From positions 34,917,946 through 34,981,945 of the forward strand of contig NC_079148.1 of assembly GCF_945859685.1 (NCBI RefSeq): DNA of 64,000 nucleotides. The letters run 5' to 3'. Below, in pieces: positions 11,405 to 24,111 of the stretch. Each line of letters begins with the position of its first letter. The stretch's first letter is position 1. The DNA is from Eupeodes corollae. Taxonomy: Eukaryota; Arthropoda; Insecta; Diptera; Syrphidae. The position numbers and the translations under genes are program-made. The notes beneath the pieces are model-generated. The model did no database searches and had not been told where the DNA came from. It worked only from the letters and a program-made list of their open reading frames with translations.

Positions 11405-11700
11405 TTGTTTTAAACGCTATGGTAAAAACAACTAATCACGCAATTTTCTTGAGAACCTTTTCTGCATCTTCATGCATTATTATCTGTGTAACAAACTTTT
11501 TTTGAAATCGATATCCTTTCTGGATCCTAAGCTATGGACGAAGAAAAACACGTCGTGAACGCACGGACGTAAGTACACTCGCACGCACATCTTACTAAAA
11601 ATCTTCTATTTCAACTATAGCGACCTTGAAACTTCTAGAAATGTCAAGATTTTCATTTCGAAAAATCAGACCCATTACAATAACTTCCTATGGGAAGTTA
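11405..11700 (-). repeat. repeat A copy, 5' part only
   Basis: Minus-strand orientation. The 5' terminal palindrome TAACTTCC-TATG-GGAAGTTA is perfect here at 11681-11700. The GGGTCTGATTTT block and the ACGT-rich stretch (near 11550-11580) follow leftwards. The copy is cut off at about 11405 after CGCTATGGTAAAAACAACTA. Confidence 0.8.
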
Positions 11701-11748
11701 AAAATGTGCATTTTAATTAGTTGTAATTGTAGTTGAATAAAAAAAAAG

Positions 11749-12492
11749 GCAGAAATGCAACCCACGCTGATAGCTTCCCATCCTTTCTGTCTATTTGTCT
11801 TGCTTTAAACTTTAACAAAATATTTATAACAATATTATTTCTTATATAAACTAATAAATATTGGATTTTTCTTAGAAAATCTAGCACAAAATGAAATCTT
11901 TTTGAAACCGATGCCTTCATTTATTCACGAGACTTTGGGAATCAATTTTTTGACCAAATAAGAAAAAACGGACTACTCTTAATAAAATTTGACTAAATGT
12001 CAAAAACAATATTTTGTATAATATAAAATTAGTTTGAAGCCAATATTTAAAATTTTTGAAAACATATTTGAGTCAAAAATCAATTTTACCAAGTTTTTTT
12101 TTTTATATCTTTTCGATCTTTTTTTTTTGCAGAATGTTGAAAACTTGATTGTCTATAAGATGAACTCAACTCTAAGTCAATATTTAAAATTTTTGAAAAG
12201 AGTCAAAAATCGATTTATACCAAGTTTTAGCAATGTTATTTTTTTCAAGTTTTTATTGTTTTGTATAAAACTGTCAATAAGATTTTTCTCAAATTTTTAT
12301 CAGATGTCAAAAACGTTGTTCTTCGTTATATAAGAGATTTTGGAGATAAAAGCAATTTTTGAAGACAATCATTTTTTTTTAAATGTAAAAAAACCGTTAT
12401 TTGAATTTTTATTTAAAATTATATCATTTTGGTATCACTTCACGATATATAATATAAAATTCAATTCAAGTCGCTAGCTTTATAGGTTCCTG
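11749..12492 (-). repeat. repeat A copy, 3' end to mid-element
   Basis: It starts with AAATGCAACCCACGCTGATA (3' hairpin side) and passes through eroded internal units. It ends at the block that reads GGTATCACTTCACG and then CGCTAGCTTTATAGGTTCC near 12440-12492. Confidence 0.8.
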
Positions 12493-12800
12493 AATTGGTT
12501 CCTAAACTGCTACTAATGCAAGACGCTGCGAGGAGGGCAGGCACCAGGTGCACCAACATCACCACGTGTCAAGCCACAAAAAACATCTGGCCAACACTGG
12601 ATTTTTTTTTTGAATTTAAACGATCTAAATCATATCGGTATAATCAGCCTCTCACGTTTCGTAAGGACTCAAACTGGTTCCATTGAGATTAGGAGGAAGC
12701 CTCAAGATTCATGTGGAATCACAATGTTCCATTAAACTGGCCTAAGTGTCTCCGTTTCCATCTTGGACAGCCACTATAACCTAACCTAACCTAACCTTGG
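12490..12800 (+). pseudogene. LINE C-terminal scraps with TAACC tail
   Basis: Positions 12497-12605 encode KLLLMQDAARRAGTRC and TKNIWPTLDF. This is the same protein segment as the C-terminus of the RNase H-bearing LINE at 55410-55520, so it is a fragment of that family. After a T run, positions about 12610-12778 look like the 3' end of another LINE. It finishes in a short (CCTAA)n run at 12779-12797. Some insect LINEs end in such simple repeats, and I read this run as a retrotransposon tail. Confidence 0.6.
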
Positions 12801-13020
12801 TTCCAGAGATATATCAACCAAAATGTATTTCAAGTCGATTTTTCTACTTGTTCTTGAAAAATGTGCCACAAAAAATCTTACGGATGTACTCGTACGTCAC
12901 ACGCAAGCACAGTCATCTCTCTGAAAATTTTGTATTTTGATTCTAGGCACCTTGAAATGTCGAAAAAGTCAAAATTTTTATTTCCAAAAAATCGGACTGA
13001 TTACTATAACTTATTTGAAA
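12800..13020 (-). repeat. repeat A copy, diverged 5' part
   Basis: Recognisable blocks are CAGAGATATATCAACC, ACGGATGTACTCGTACGTCACACGC and GATTCTAGGCACCTTGAAATG, then AATCGGACTGATTACTATAAC. They run in minus orientation. The 5' palindrome has decayed. Confidence 0.6.
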
Positions 13021-13099
13021 CATCGATTTCAGATACAATTAACAAGAAATATATCTACAAACATGTGACAGAACAAAATTAACAAAAAAATAGTCAAAG

Positions 13100-13345
13100 T
13101 TAATTATACATTTAAAATGGACTAAAATTAAGAATTACAAATTTCAGAATGTGACTTCATAATTTCATCTTATCCATAATATTGTTATTAATATATTTTT
13201 TAAACAGTTTATTTACAAAATTGTATATCCTGTAACATTAAATTGATTTTCTGAATCAAATACCTCGACAGAAAATTACCAAGCCAAATTTGGCTTAATA
13301 TACAAATTTCATTTGAAATGAAAAGTTATCAGTGTGATTTCCACG
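13100..13345 (+). repeat. repeat A-like 3' end, strongly diverged
   Basis: Only the last block is clear: GAAAAGTTATCAGTGTGATT at 13319-13338. Upstream phrases such as GAATCAAATACCTCGAC resemble the internal unit weakly. Confidence 0.4.
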
Positions 13346-13742
13346 AAGCTTTTTCTATATCTCTTCACTCAAGAATCTCGATTACTTAACGAAATGGCGA
13401 TTTGCTGCCATAGCATTTATGGTATACAAGTCTCAACTGAAATGTTTTTCTTTTTAATATATTTAGAAGTACTTCGAATATGTGAGCGTATTCTTATCCA
13501 TTTTGCTTTAATTTGAGTACTATGTAAAAACAATTTTCAGAAATTTAAGGACTAGCAGAAATGTCGAAACTTAAAATAGGCTTAAGTTTTTGAAATAAAA
13601 AAACACCTTCCAAAAATTTTGTTTTTTTTTGTACAAATAATTTTGTATCGAATTTTTCATTTCTTATTGAAAATTGTATGTATTTGAAAATATGTAGGCC
13701 TGTATTTTTGTTGTCAATTCAATACCTTGAAACATTCTTATT

Positions 13743-14680
13743 AACTTCCCATAGCTATTGTAATGGGTCCGATTTGTGAAATTGATAATTTTGACATAAT
13801 CTCGACGTTTCAAGGTCCCTAGAATCGTGTGTACGTATGTACGATTGTACGTTCCTACGTAAATTTTGAAAAAAATCGAACAAACGGTTTTTTTTATAAA
13901 AATAAAAACGTAAAAAAAACATTACGTAAAGCTGGTAAAAATTAAATTTCGACTCAAATATCTTTTCAAAAACTTGAGATTATGGCTTTGAACTTAGTTT
14001 ATCTCATAGGAATTATTGTTTTCAACATTTTTAAAAATTTTAAGAAAAATCAAATTGAAAATAAAAATTTCAAAGAAAATTTGGCAGAAGTTGGTAAAAA
14101 GTGATTTTGGACACAAATATCTTTTTAAAAAATTGAGATTACAGCTTCAAACTAATTTTAACTTATAAAATATTTTCAACATTTGGTAACATTTTGAGAA
14201 ATATCGAATTGACAGTTTTTTAACAAAAACTAAAAACCTAAAAAAAACTAAACTATCTTATCAAAACTAAAACTAAGTAAAAATTTACTTACGACTCAAA
14301 TAGCTTTGAAAAATTAAAACTATTGCCTTCAAACTCTTTTCGTTTCACAGAAAATATTGTTTTCGATATTCAATAGTCCGTTTTTTTATAAAAAAAAATA
14401 AAATCTACTAAATCTACTAATATTACGCAAAGCTGGTAAAAGTGTATGTTCGGTTCTTGATATCTCTCAAATAAATGTCATTCATCCAATTTGTAAAAAT
14501 TTAAGAAATGATATTTAAATTTTTAAAAATTTGTTTTGGACTAAAAACCTATTTAACAAAACAAGATTTTGAAACTAAACTATTTCTTTATATGAAACTA
14601 CAAACTTTTAAGCAAGACAAATCAACAGTAAGAATGGGAAGTTATCAGTGTGGGCTGCATCCCAGTCTCGTTTTATTTAC
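13743..14680 (+). repeat. repeat A copy, nearly both ends present, short array
   Basis: The 5' end reads TTAACTTCCCATAGCTATTG and GGGTCCGATTTGTG. A shortened ACGT-rich block follows near 13830-13860. About four worn internal units come next, then the 3' end GGGAAGTTATCAGTGTGGGC and GCATCCCAG near 14637-14665. The middle CCCTAAATATCTTA block has been lost. Confidence 0.8.
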
Positions 14681-14689
14681 GTATAAAAT

Positions 14690-17508
14690 TTATTTTCAAC
14701 AAAATAATTTCGATAAAATTGAAAAATTAGTAGAAAAATAAAAACTTTTGACAAAAATCAAACCTTTCCTTAATTTAGACATTTTATCCAGAAATAAAAT
14801 TGTCAGGAAACTTTTCTTGTAAAACTAGGATTTTTACTTTACTTTTGTGTTATGTAACCTTTTTTTGTAGAAAATTTTAACAGTTTTAATACGTTCTTGA
14901 ATTTATATTTTAATGGTGTACAGTTTTTACCTGCCAAGTGACAAAGGATGACAGCTTCAAAAGTGTAAACTGCCCAAATAACTCTTCATATCAATTTATG
15001 TATCTTATCGAATTTTCTTGATATCTTATACTAAAAAGTTTTGATATGTTAAACATTCGCTGTATAGATAACTAAATGATTGCTAACAATTATGGTTTTA
15101 ACGTTTATAACCTAATTTATCTAAACTTCACTTTAGGTATTTGCATATAATGTATATGAAACCTTCACAATCATGATGTTATTTCATAACCATGTATTAC
15201 CTTTCACCCACGAAGTTTTATCTTAAATCTGTAAATATAATTATTTTGAGAGTATGTCACATCAATCTTCTTTCTGCTTTGTTTGGTTTTGATTTTTTTT
15301 CACTATCTCGTTTTATTTCCACATAAGTACACGCTATCTATAAATGAAAAGCACAATTTTAGGCATTGACCTTTTACCTATATCTATATATCTTTAAATG
15401 TCATCAGCCAAGGGATGTTTAAAAAAGTTATTCCTCCTAAAGCATTTAAACAATATCACAGAAATTTAAAAGTAATTTTTTTATTTAAATCATATTCCAA
15501 GGATGTTTAATATTAAGTTCTGATTTTGAAATTATTTGTAAGCTTTCAAGGAACTTTTGACAAGTTAGAGCTTATTTATATTCAAGTTCATAAAGGGGAA
15601 CTTATGAAAGAGAAAATAAAAAAGCTCCTTTTTAAGGGTAAACCTAACTGCTTCAACAACAAAATCAACAACTAAGCTGAATATAATATGAGCAAATATT
15701 TAACTTAAGAGTCAAACTTGTAGTCAAAGAGAGTTTCCCAAAAAAACAAGACGAAGGTAGTTATGGTTAAAGAAACCACCAAGTTTAAAATATATCTTTT
15801 CATTCAAAATATTGATAGTATTGTCTTGTGTTCAAGTTTATGATCAATGTAATGTATATTTGAAGATTAAGAATCAATTTTTCATGACAACGAAGTAAGT
15901 TTCAAAAATTTTAATTGAAAGAGTTTGAATTGAATCCACAAAAAAATTGTTATTTGAAATCGTCAAATTCGCCAAATTCAACATTTTCTTTTACATATTT
16001 GTACCTATGTTCCTATAAACTGTTTTTTGGTTATTAAATTTAAGTTTTATTAATGCAATGAATCTTTTTTAAGTCTGTGCATTTTCATGAGAGCGGTTTC
16101 CCATAAAGAGTATTATTAAAATAACGTTTTTAACTGTTAAAATATTTAAAATGTTTGATAAAAGTATGCTTGACATCAATAAGCTTTAGACTTTTAAGCT
16201 TCTTTATGTTTGGAAAGCAAATATATGGGGAAAATAAATACAAGCAGAGCTTTTATTACTTTTCTTCAAGAGTAAAATTTCCCAATATTCCCCAGAACAG
16301 TTGAATCTCGATTTGAGGGCTATTAATTTGCTTGAGTTTTTCGAATACTAAATCGACCTTGATTTTTTTTCCAACAAATCAAACAAAAATTATTCATTCA
16401 TACACCAAATTAAATAAAAATGTTTACGTTTACGCCAGAGTAGACACGTTAAATAAGTATGTGTGTATCCCTTTCTGCCTCTGTATATTGCTGATAAAAT
16501 TTATAAAAATGCCCAACACGTATGAACTTTAAGTGAAACCTTTTATGAAGTTTGACTCATAACACAAGATAAAAATATGTAATGTCAATGTTTGCCTTAT
16601 AATAAGGCCAATTGAAATAAGTCCAAGTTTCAAAAAGTGGCCATATTGTACTTTACAAAAGTAAAACAAGGCCATTTTCAGCAGTTAGTCATATTGTTCT
16701 CTGACAAAGTGAAATACATAAGACCAAACTATTCTAAGAAATAAGACCAGTTAGGGGGGGGCATGATGCCAATAAAGCCAAATTCTTGAAATTTCGCCTT
16801 AATTCAACTAAGGCAACTGATCGATCATCCCTGAAAGAGAAAACTTACCCATAAAAAAAAGTTCCTCAACTTGTGTATTCGTATTCTTTAAACTATATAA
16901 ACCCCTAGCATTGTATTTAAATTACTTATTTTATTTTTGATTAATAAAAATATAGTCCTTAATATGTTAATAGCCTTGAGATTTATTATTTTCCCATTTG
17001 AATATTCGTTTTGTTTTTTCTTGTTGCAAATGAGTCCAGTCTAGACTAAAACAGTGTTAAAATAAGTTGTTATTGTTTTCTTGTCTCAAATGCTATAAAA
17101 TCTATAAAGATACCAAAGTTTAATGTGATGGGATAATTTTTAAAGCAACAAATAAAAGTATTAACATTAAGGAGCGAAAAATGTATAAAGATGCAATCTT
17201 TCCTTGCTGTTGAACCTCAATTTAGATTTAAAAGTTAGATTTTCCACCCTTAAACCAAAATCAAAGAAACAATGATGAAATTGTGCAATGGACAATGGAC
17301 TGTGTGGAGGCTCAACAAAAAAGCTCTCGTATTAAGAACATTTCCACAACAAAGTCTCAAGGGTATATATACTTGCGTATATTAAGAAAAACACTATTTT
17401 TTATCACTAAGATTGAAATTTAACCATGTTACAATTTATATCTCATAATTTTAATTGATTGTTTACATATTTAATTTGATACCATGTTTTTTTATATTCT
17501 TGTTTCAG
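14690..17508. other. AT-rich stretch, no gene seen
   Basis: No protein or RNA gene is recognisable. A degenerate direct repeat lies at about 16634-16740 (GGCCATATTGTACTTTACAA versus GTCATATTGTTCTCTGACAA). Short G/C runs occur at 16755. Confidence 0.45.
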
Positions 17509-17544
17509 ACCTGGTTTTTACTGTGGAATATTCAAAAATGATGG
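17509..17544 (+). other. candidate host micro-exon (36 nt)
   Basis: A pyrimidine-rich tract ending TTGTTTCAG (17500-17508) is followed by 36 nt and then GTATGA, a reasonable splice donor. The 36 nt are open in two frames (PGFYCGIFKNDG or LVFTVEYSKMM) and stopped in the third. No neighbouring exon was found, and such signals arise by chance in AT-rich DNA. This is a hypothesis only. Confidence 0.15.
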
Positions 17545-18039
17545 GTATGAGAATTAATTTTATTTTTAAAAATATGATCTAATCTAAAAGTTAGTTTAAC
17601 GTGAATTTTCGGTTGTAAAAAGAACACATAATTTAAGGGAATATTTTTATTTAGGAATTTCCAATACGAGGTTTTATTTTGATAGTAAAAAATGTCTAGA
17701 CTTTTTGTCAAGAGAAATCAATAGATGTCATTTTCATCGTTAACAAGAAGATGTGGCATTAGCAACGGAAAACGTTATAACCCAAATGGCAGCCCACCAT
17801 ATCCTTATTATCTTTCTCATGAAATTTTATATCATACAATATTTGCATAGGTAATGGTGAATTCATTGATTCCCTCCAAATGGATTGTGGAAAATTGGCA
17901 TAAAACTTATCTTTTAAAAATAATCTAGAGTTGTTAAACCACAAAAATTCAGTGGCCAATTTATACGGTGCGTCCTGCCAAATTGAATTATTTCGTTTCT
18001 TGTGTGACACGCAGTGCCATTTTTGAAATTATTTTTTTA

Positions 18040-18475
18040 AGAGCTTGAATGGGTCGCTGTCAGCTTAAGGACTTTTTCCTACGACTGTTTCGCAAAAATA
18101 TCGAATCTCTGCTTCTTCACAAGAGAGCTGCAAACCTTCGTAAATAGATGTCTTCGTAACATCCTAAGGATTTTCTGGCCAAACCGTATGTCAAATGCGG
18201 TCCTTTATAGATGGACAGGTCAGGAAACTATAGACTCTATAATACGTAAGGCGTAAGTGGCAATGGATTGGGCATACGCTTTGAAAAGGTATCGACTGCA
18301 TTGCAGGCCAAGCAATGACGAGCTGGACGACCGAGAAGCACGTGGCACAGGAAAGTCGAGGCGGAATCAGCGTTACTAGGCAAAAGTTGGAGTGAGCTGA
18401 AACACATCTCCGGAAACTGTATAGGATGGCGCATAGGCGTAGTAGATATGCCCTTTGCATATTTAAAAGTCGGTG
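18040..18475 (+). pseudogene. LINE reverse-transcriptase C-terminus fragment
   Basis: The plus strand reads LQTFVNRCLRNILRIFWPNR (18132-18191) and then NAVLYRWTGQETIDSIIRKA. After a frameshift it reads WQWIGHTL-like and SNDELDDREARGTGKSRRNQ. This is the C-terminal block (N-R-C-L-R-x-I-L-R-I-x-W-P ... R-K-x-x-W-I-G-H) that follows the RT domain in several LINE groups, including RTE-like and CR1-like ones. Stops and frameshifts interrupt it. It marks an isolated LINE 3' end; the rest of the element is not present. Confidence 0.65.
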
Positions 18476-18479
18476 TACT

Positions 18480-18960
18480 TTAGAATTAAAATAGAGTTAT
18501 AAATGCATAGTATTTGCAAAATGTTCTCATTCTCAAAAAACAAATTATTTGACTGTAAAGATTTACTTTTCTAAGTATTAAAGCACCTTGAATTTCCAAA
18601 ACTATTTTTTAAAATTTGATTCGTTGTTGATAGTGACAGTGCATTCTTTTGAAAAACATAAGGGTTTCTGTTTTGTTTACGCTTTGAACCATTCGGTTTC
18701 AAAAATTTCTTCTAGGTATTAATTAAAATACGAAAATTTAGACTTCACTTCAGATATTTTTAAACAAAACGCTTGTTTTAATTACATCAAAATAAACAAA
18801 AAAAATCAATAGGTATTTCTATGTCAAAACCAATTTTGCTTTTCAACTTTAATTTTTTTGGGATTTATTAAAATCTGGTGTTGATTAAGAAAATCAATTC
18901 AAAATTCTCTTTTGCCCGTTACTAGGATTTGACTAGTTGAGAATGTTGGTGTGGAAATAA
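18480..18960. other. non-coding stretch, no gene seen
   Basis: AT-rich, with no motif or open frame that I can support. Confidence 0.4.
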
Positions 18961-18964
18961 GGCT

Positions 18965-21060
18965 AAGTAATCATACAGCAATAAAAATGTTTTGTGTGTA
19001 TTTCCGAGGAAAAAAATTCCTCTGTAGAAAAGAGACTGCTACTTAAAAGAGATTTGAGGAAATTAATTATTAGAAACGAAAACTACATAATCGCAGGTGA
19101 CCTTAATTTTAGGCATAGAGATTGGGGATGTATCAGTGCGAACTCATGGGGTAATGTTTTGTCTTATATGTCTTGTTTGTATCCGTTTTTCATATTGTTT
19201 TCGTTAAGTACAACTTATTTTCCGTCTGGGTCGAGAGTTTCACCTTCTTCCTTGATCTTTTTATAACAAATGTACCTTCATTTTTTACTCAGCTCCAAAC
19301 TATAAATGATTTAAGTTCTGATCATATTCCTGTTTTTTTTTTGTAAAATGGACAAAACAGTAAAACCAGAGAGCAATACTTTCTGGACTTTAACAATGCT
19401 AATTGGAGTCGTTTCAGATCAAAAATTAGGTCCAAGTTTAGGCTAATTCCAATTGATTTGAATGGAATATCCTGAAAGGAAGATGTTGATTTTCATGTCG
19501 ATTTTTACTCAAACCAATTTTTGGAAGCAGCGCAGACATGTGTACCAACAAAAATCAAGAAACTTATTGTCATTAAAATGCCGGGTTATATTTTAGCTTA
19601 CATTCGTATAAGGAATTCTTTTAAGTAAAGTAAAATTTTATAACACAAAGATCGCGGAGGAAATAAGTAAATTTAGAAATTAAAATTTTAATGAGAAGCT
19701 TAGTTTGTTGGAAAAGAATGCTTAAACTTTCTGGAACATAGCAAAAATTATCAAAAATAAAACAATACAAATACCTAACCTTCAAAATAATTATGAAGAA
19801 TTATGAAGTAGTGTATCAAAACTCAGATAAAGCCAATACCTTTGCAACAACCATTCTAAAAAAATCATTGTGTATCTCAACAATAAAATGCTAGTGAATA
19901 GAACAGCAAATACAGTTCACTCACAAACCACTGAAACCTAGGCATCAGTTTATATCCAGGGAGGATGACAACATTAAAAAAATATATCTTAAAAAACTAC
20001 CAAAAGCAGGGCTCGAATTTCTTACATTTTTGATAAACGCGTGTCTATAAATGCAATATTTTCCATTGAATTATAAATATGCAAAGGTCAAACCTGGAAA
20101 ACCATCAAAACTTCCAACAAGCTATCGAACAATAAGTTTGCTAAGTTGTGTAAGCACAGTTTTCGAAAAAAAAAATTTAAATGTAAAATACTACGCATCG
20201 TTGATGAGCTTAAGATATTTCCGAATGAACAATTTGGATTCAGAACGCATCACAGTACTACTCAACAGCTATTTAGAGTCTGTGAACATATTAAGGAAAA
20301 TCGATCCCTTGGCAAATCGACTGGGCTTATTGTACTTGATATATAAAAACATTTGGCTCAGTTTGACACGATGGCATATTTCAGGTTTCCTACTTAGTAC
20401 TTACTACTAGTGTTTTCGTCAACAACTGTTCGTCTAACTGGTACCAAGTCAACTATAATGTCCCGCAAGGATCAGTACTAGGTCCTTTACTGTACATTAT
20501 TTATCAGACAGCCATTTTTGCCGATGATACAGGCATCTTTTCATCACATGAATTTAATCTAACCATTGAGACAAATTTGAAAATTGAGATAGAATTAATG
20601 ACTAAATACTACACTTAATGGAAAATAAAACTGAATGTTGACAAACTACAAGCCATATTTTTCAGTACAAGCCATCTTTATCTTGTCAGCTTACCGTTAA
20701 TGGTGTAAACTTCAAATGGGAACCAAGTGTGAAATATCTTGGTATTTACTGAGACCAAAAACTGACTTTCAGAAAACATATTGCCAGAACTCTTCAAAAA
20801 GTTAGCATTGCTATAAAAATTGTATATCCTTTCATAGATAGAAAATGATAATTCAAAAACAAGTATTTCAAGCAATTTACGGATGCGATTTTTGGGGGAA
20901 ATGTGCAAAATGTCATCTTAAAAAAATACAAATATCACAAAACAAGCTTCTAAAAATGACTTACACTAAAAAGCAAATGTTGAATTGATTTCTCTAAGAC
21001 ATCTCTGCAAATCAGCTTATAAACCAATTGATTCGTAAACCATCTTTCCGATATGTTTTT
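18965..21060 (+). pseudogene. degenerate Jockey-type LINE polymerase
   Basis: A decayed single polymerase ORF in several frames. The endonuclease segment is NENYIIAGDLNFRHRDWGCI (about 19075-19135). The S-D-H block DLSSDHIPV is near 19310-19335. A linker continues to about 19620. The reverse transcriptase follows with PSKLPTSYRTISLLSCVSTVFEK (20103-20170), EQFGFRTHHSTTQQLFRVCEH (20228-20290) and VPQGSVLGPLLYIIY (20460-20505). Motif C is FADDTGIF near 20520, directly after that phrase with a few residues missing. WKIKLNVDKLQAIFF follows at about 20620-20660. Numerous stops and frameshifts kill it. Jockey-group placement rests on motif style. Confidence 0.8.
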
Positions 21061-21232
21061 GTTAGTTTGAATTATTTGTATATTTGTTTAAATATTACTC
21101 GTTAAATTGGTATTTTATTAACTTATTTTCCTTATGTTCATTATTATTGCATTGTTTGTCTATACTTATCGATTTATAAATGTACGTATTTATTCATGTA
21201 TTTATTGATTTATTTATTAATTTGTTCTTTTA
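21060..21232. other. TATTTA-rich low-complexity spacer
   Basis: Simple AT-rich sequence with repeated TTTATT/TATTTA words between the LINE remnant and the next repeat A copy. No gene. Confidence 0.5.
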
Positions 21233-21800
21233 TATTTAATTTTGTGCAACGAAGAATAATATGTTTTCGACATCTGATAAAATTTTGAGAAAAATCGAAT
21301 TGACAGTTTTTTTTATAAAAAATAAAAATATGAAATAAACATTACTCAAAGTTGGTAAAAATTGAATACCGATTAAAATATCTTTTCAACAACTTAAAAT
21401 TTAGGCTTCAAACTAATTTTATCTTATAAGAGATATAGTTTTCAACATTCGATAAAACTTGGAAAAGAAATCTAATTGACAGTTTTTTACAAAAAATAAA
21501 ACTAAAAAAAAACAATACTATAACTTGGTAAAAATTTACTTTCAACTCAAATAGCTTTTCAAATATCAAAAACATTGGCTTCAAACTTATTTTATTTCAC
21601 AGAAAATATTATTTTCGATATTCAGTAATTTTTATATAAAAATCAAACTGTCCGTTTTTTTCATAAAAAGTAAAATCCACAAAAATAGTACCCAAATTTG
21701 GTAAAAATTGATACATATAAACATTTTTTAAGCAAGACAAATCGACAGACTGGATGGGAAGTTATCACTGTGGGTCGCATCCCAGCCTCTTTTTTATTTA
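21233..21800 (+). repeat. repeat A copy, 3' half
   Basis: It begins within the TTTTGTGCAACGAAGAATAA block and holds about three internal units. It ends with ATGGGAAGTTATCACTGTGG and GCATCCCAGCCTC at 21758-21791. Confidence 0.85.
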
Positions 21801-23460
21801 TTTATTTAACAAATTGTTAACTCTTACTAACAAATTACTAATAATATTAGAATATATTTATCAATTATTATTATATAATTATACTAACCTTTTTTACTAA
21901 CATACTTCCAAACAAAAGTTTAGAAATCTCAATTTTAATTGAGTCAAAATATACCTGCTCTTTTCAATTTGCGTTGAAGGTTTTGTTCGTATTTTCCTTC
22001 AAAATTATTACTTAAACTATTATTTAGAGTTTAAAACATCAACTTTTAATTGTTAAGTAACGTTTAACTTTGACTGAACAGTATAAGAATTACTTTCTAG
22101 GGTTTTTGAAGATTTTGAACTTCTTTAAACTGTGTCACAGATTAAACGCTCTATACTTCACAGACGGACTAATTCCCAATGTCTCAAAAATATAAACCAC
22201 AACAACAAATTCAATTTAATTCTTTGAATTATTTTCTGTTTAAAAATTCAAACACGTTCCAAGAAATGAAAATTTGTATCTATTTTTAAGTATTCCAGGA
22301 TGCAATCATAAAATTGTCTGTTCAGTCATTTATATATTTAAATATCAATTTGAATTCAATCTGTGTTTAAAAAATAGAAGCTAAAAATATAGAAAACAAA
22401 AAATGTCCTCCAAATATAGAGGGGAGTATTTTGTCTCTTTTTTGAAATATGAATAGCGTATTGAGTACATAACGATTTGTAATTTGCTACTACGCTAAGC
22501 ATTTATTTTAAAAATTCTTACAGAAGGTATGTGGGTGTAAGATATTGATCCTGATGTTTTTAATCCTTGTTCCAAAAGTTTTGGTTTGGATTTGAATATT
22601 ATAAATTTTGTCTTTGAAAGATTAACAAAACAAATTTTCAACGACAATGAAAGCTGACCTGCCCCTTTAGAATTCAAGGTAAACAAGCTCAAAGAAGTTT
22701 CTATATCAATTTATATTTTTTGTCGACCTTGAAGATATACCGTTTCGTCATCATTTTTGTATGAATAATTTTAGCAGTTAAAAAATATGAAACTATACGC
22801 ATATCAATAAACTATGTTAAAGCTGGAAAAGAACAAGATTTGTACAGACGACGACAACGATGAAAAATAAGACAAATTTGCTATTTTTCCAAAAAATTAA
22901 ATTAGACAAGATATTAAATATTATGGTTCGTATTTAATGAATTTAATCCTTGAGTTTCCAGTCTTTGATTCCTTTCAATAAACTCCAAAAGCAACTTGCA
23001 ACATCTCCAAAAATGTTTCGAGTTCAGGATTTTGTGCACGATGAATTCGAAATTTTCATAACTAATTCATTCTTAAAATTAAGTATCTTTAATTAACGAT
23101 TTGGAAATAAATCTGCAGAATAAGTTTGTCTTCATAAATAATTTTTTTAAATAAATTTTGTAGACATACAATTTTTCAATTTTTACTAAAAAATATTTTT
23201 GGTTGTGGTTGTGAACACAGCACTTCGAGCGAAAAGACTGTATAAGGTGATAACAACGCAAGACGTTAATACAAGACAAAAGGACAGACGAGTATGGGGT
23301 CTGTTTTTATCCTAAAAAAATTATAAAAACGGCTAACGTGAATCTCCCTAAAACTTTAATTTCCAAGTTTGAACTCAATTGATACAATGATTTGAAATGT
23401 AGCTGCGAAGACAGAAAATAGACAGACGGACGGAATGGGTGGACCCACATTTTCTAACTT
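21800..23460. other. non-coding stretch, no gene seen
   Basis: No gene or repeat that I can identify. Short minus-strand frames at 22495-22692 and 23079-23279 look random. Confidence 0.4.
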
Positions 23461-23461
23461 C

Positions 23462-23570
23462 TCTTACTTACTTACTTACTTAAGGTGGTGCTACAGTCCT
23501 GTGTGTGTGACTTTTACCCCTTTTGGCTAAGTCTACGTCGTCGCTGTATAGCTCAACGGAATTCTCTAGA
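23462..23570 (-). pseudogene. LINE family R, 3' terminal fragment
   Basis: On the minus strand the sequence runs from a piece like GACGACGTAGACTTAGCC (shared with the 61000-61030 region of the copy at 58871) to CACACAGGACTGTAGCACCA. It then ends in a (TAAG)n tail, seen on the plus strand as CTTACTTACTTACTTA at 23464-23479. Most of the C-terminal coding region is deleted. The simple-repeat tail is typical of RTE-type LINEs. Confidence 0.65.
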
Positions 23571-23703
23571 ATTGTAAAATTATGTTTGTTTAAAATCTCT
23601 AGTTTAATTTTTTTTACGAATTCTATGCTTACCAAATTATGTAGATAGAGATAGATAGATAAATTCTTTATTTTTTCATCACAATGTTTACAAATGTTTA
23701 TAT

Positions 23704-24110
23704 TTACTTAAGAATAAGGACAAATGCAGCCGACGAAATTTCTTGTAAAATAGGACAAGCAGCAACGAAATGGTAAATATCTTCATTCACTCTTCCGTTG
23801 CATAGATCACATAGCTGAAGCAAGTCTAGTCGATGAGGTACAAAGTTTAAATTTAAAATTTCAACTCTTGCTCTAAAAATAATACTTATAACCGATTCTG
23901 AAAATTCATTACTAAAGTAAGAGACTTCCCAGGGCAGTTGGTGGTTTAAATGACTATAAAAAGCTATTGAAAGATTATCCAGAAACATTGTGTGATCGAC
24001 CTCAGCAATTACATCAGCAACCTGAGCCTGCCAATCGGTCACATTAGTTTCTGATAAGTTTAAACTTGTTTCGTAAGATTAAGCTAGTTCGTTCCAGTCT
24101 TTAAACGGGG
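23704..24110 (-). pseudogene. LINE C-terminal domain with CCHC-like finger
   Basis: The minus-strand frame contains CDLCNGRVNEDIYHFVAACP, a C-x2-C-x8-H-x5-C finger of the kind found at the C-terminus of many LINE polymerases, thought to help nucleic-acid binding. Before it lies FRARVEILNLNFVPHRLDL, the usual lead-in. The frame is open for 112 codons. Its upstream neighbour in the element is now on the far side of the 2.15 kb repeat insertion. Confidence 0.7.
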
Positions 24111-24111
24111 A

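Noticed and set aside
12779..12797. (CCTAA)n run as a telomere-type repeat
   Set aside because: Only about three units, directly at the end of LINE-like sequence, and dipterans do not use TTAGG telomeres; a LINE tail explains it.
16755..16770. G run and neighbouring sequence as a transposon end
   Set aside because: No inverted partner or target duplication could be found.
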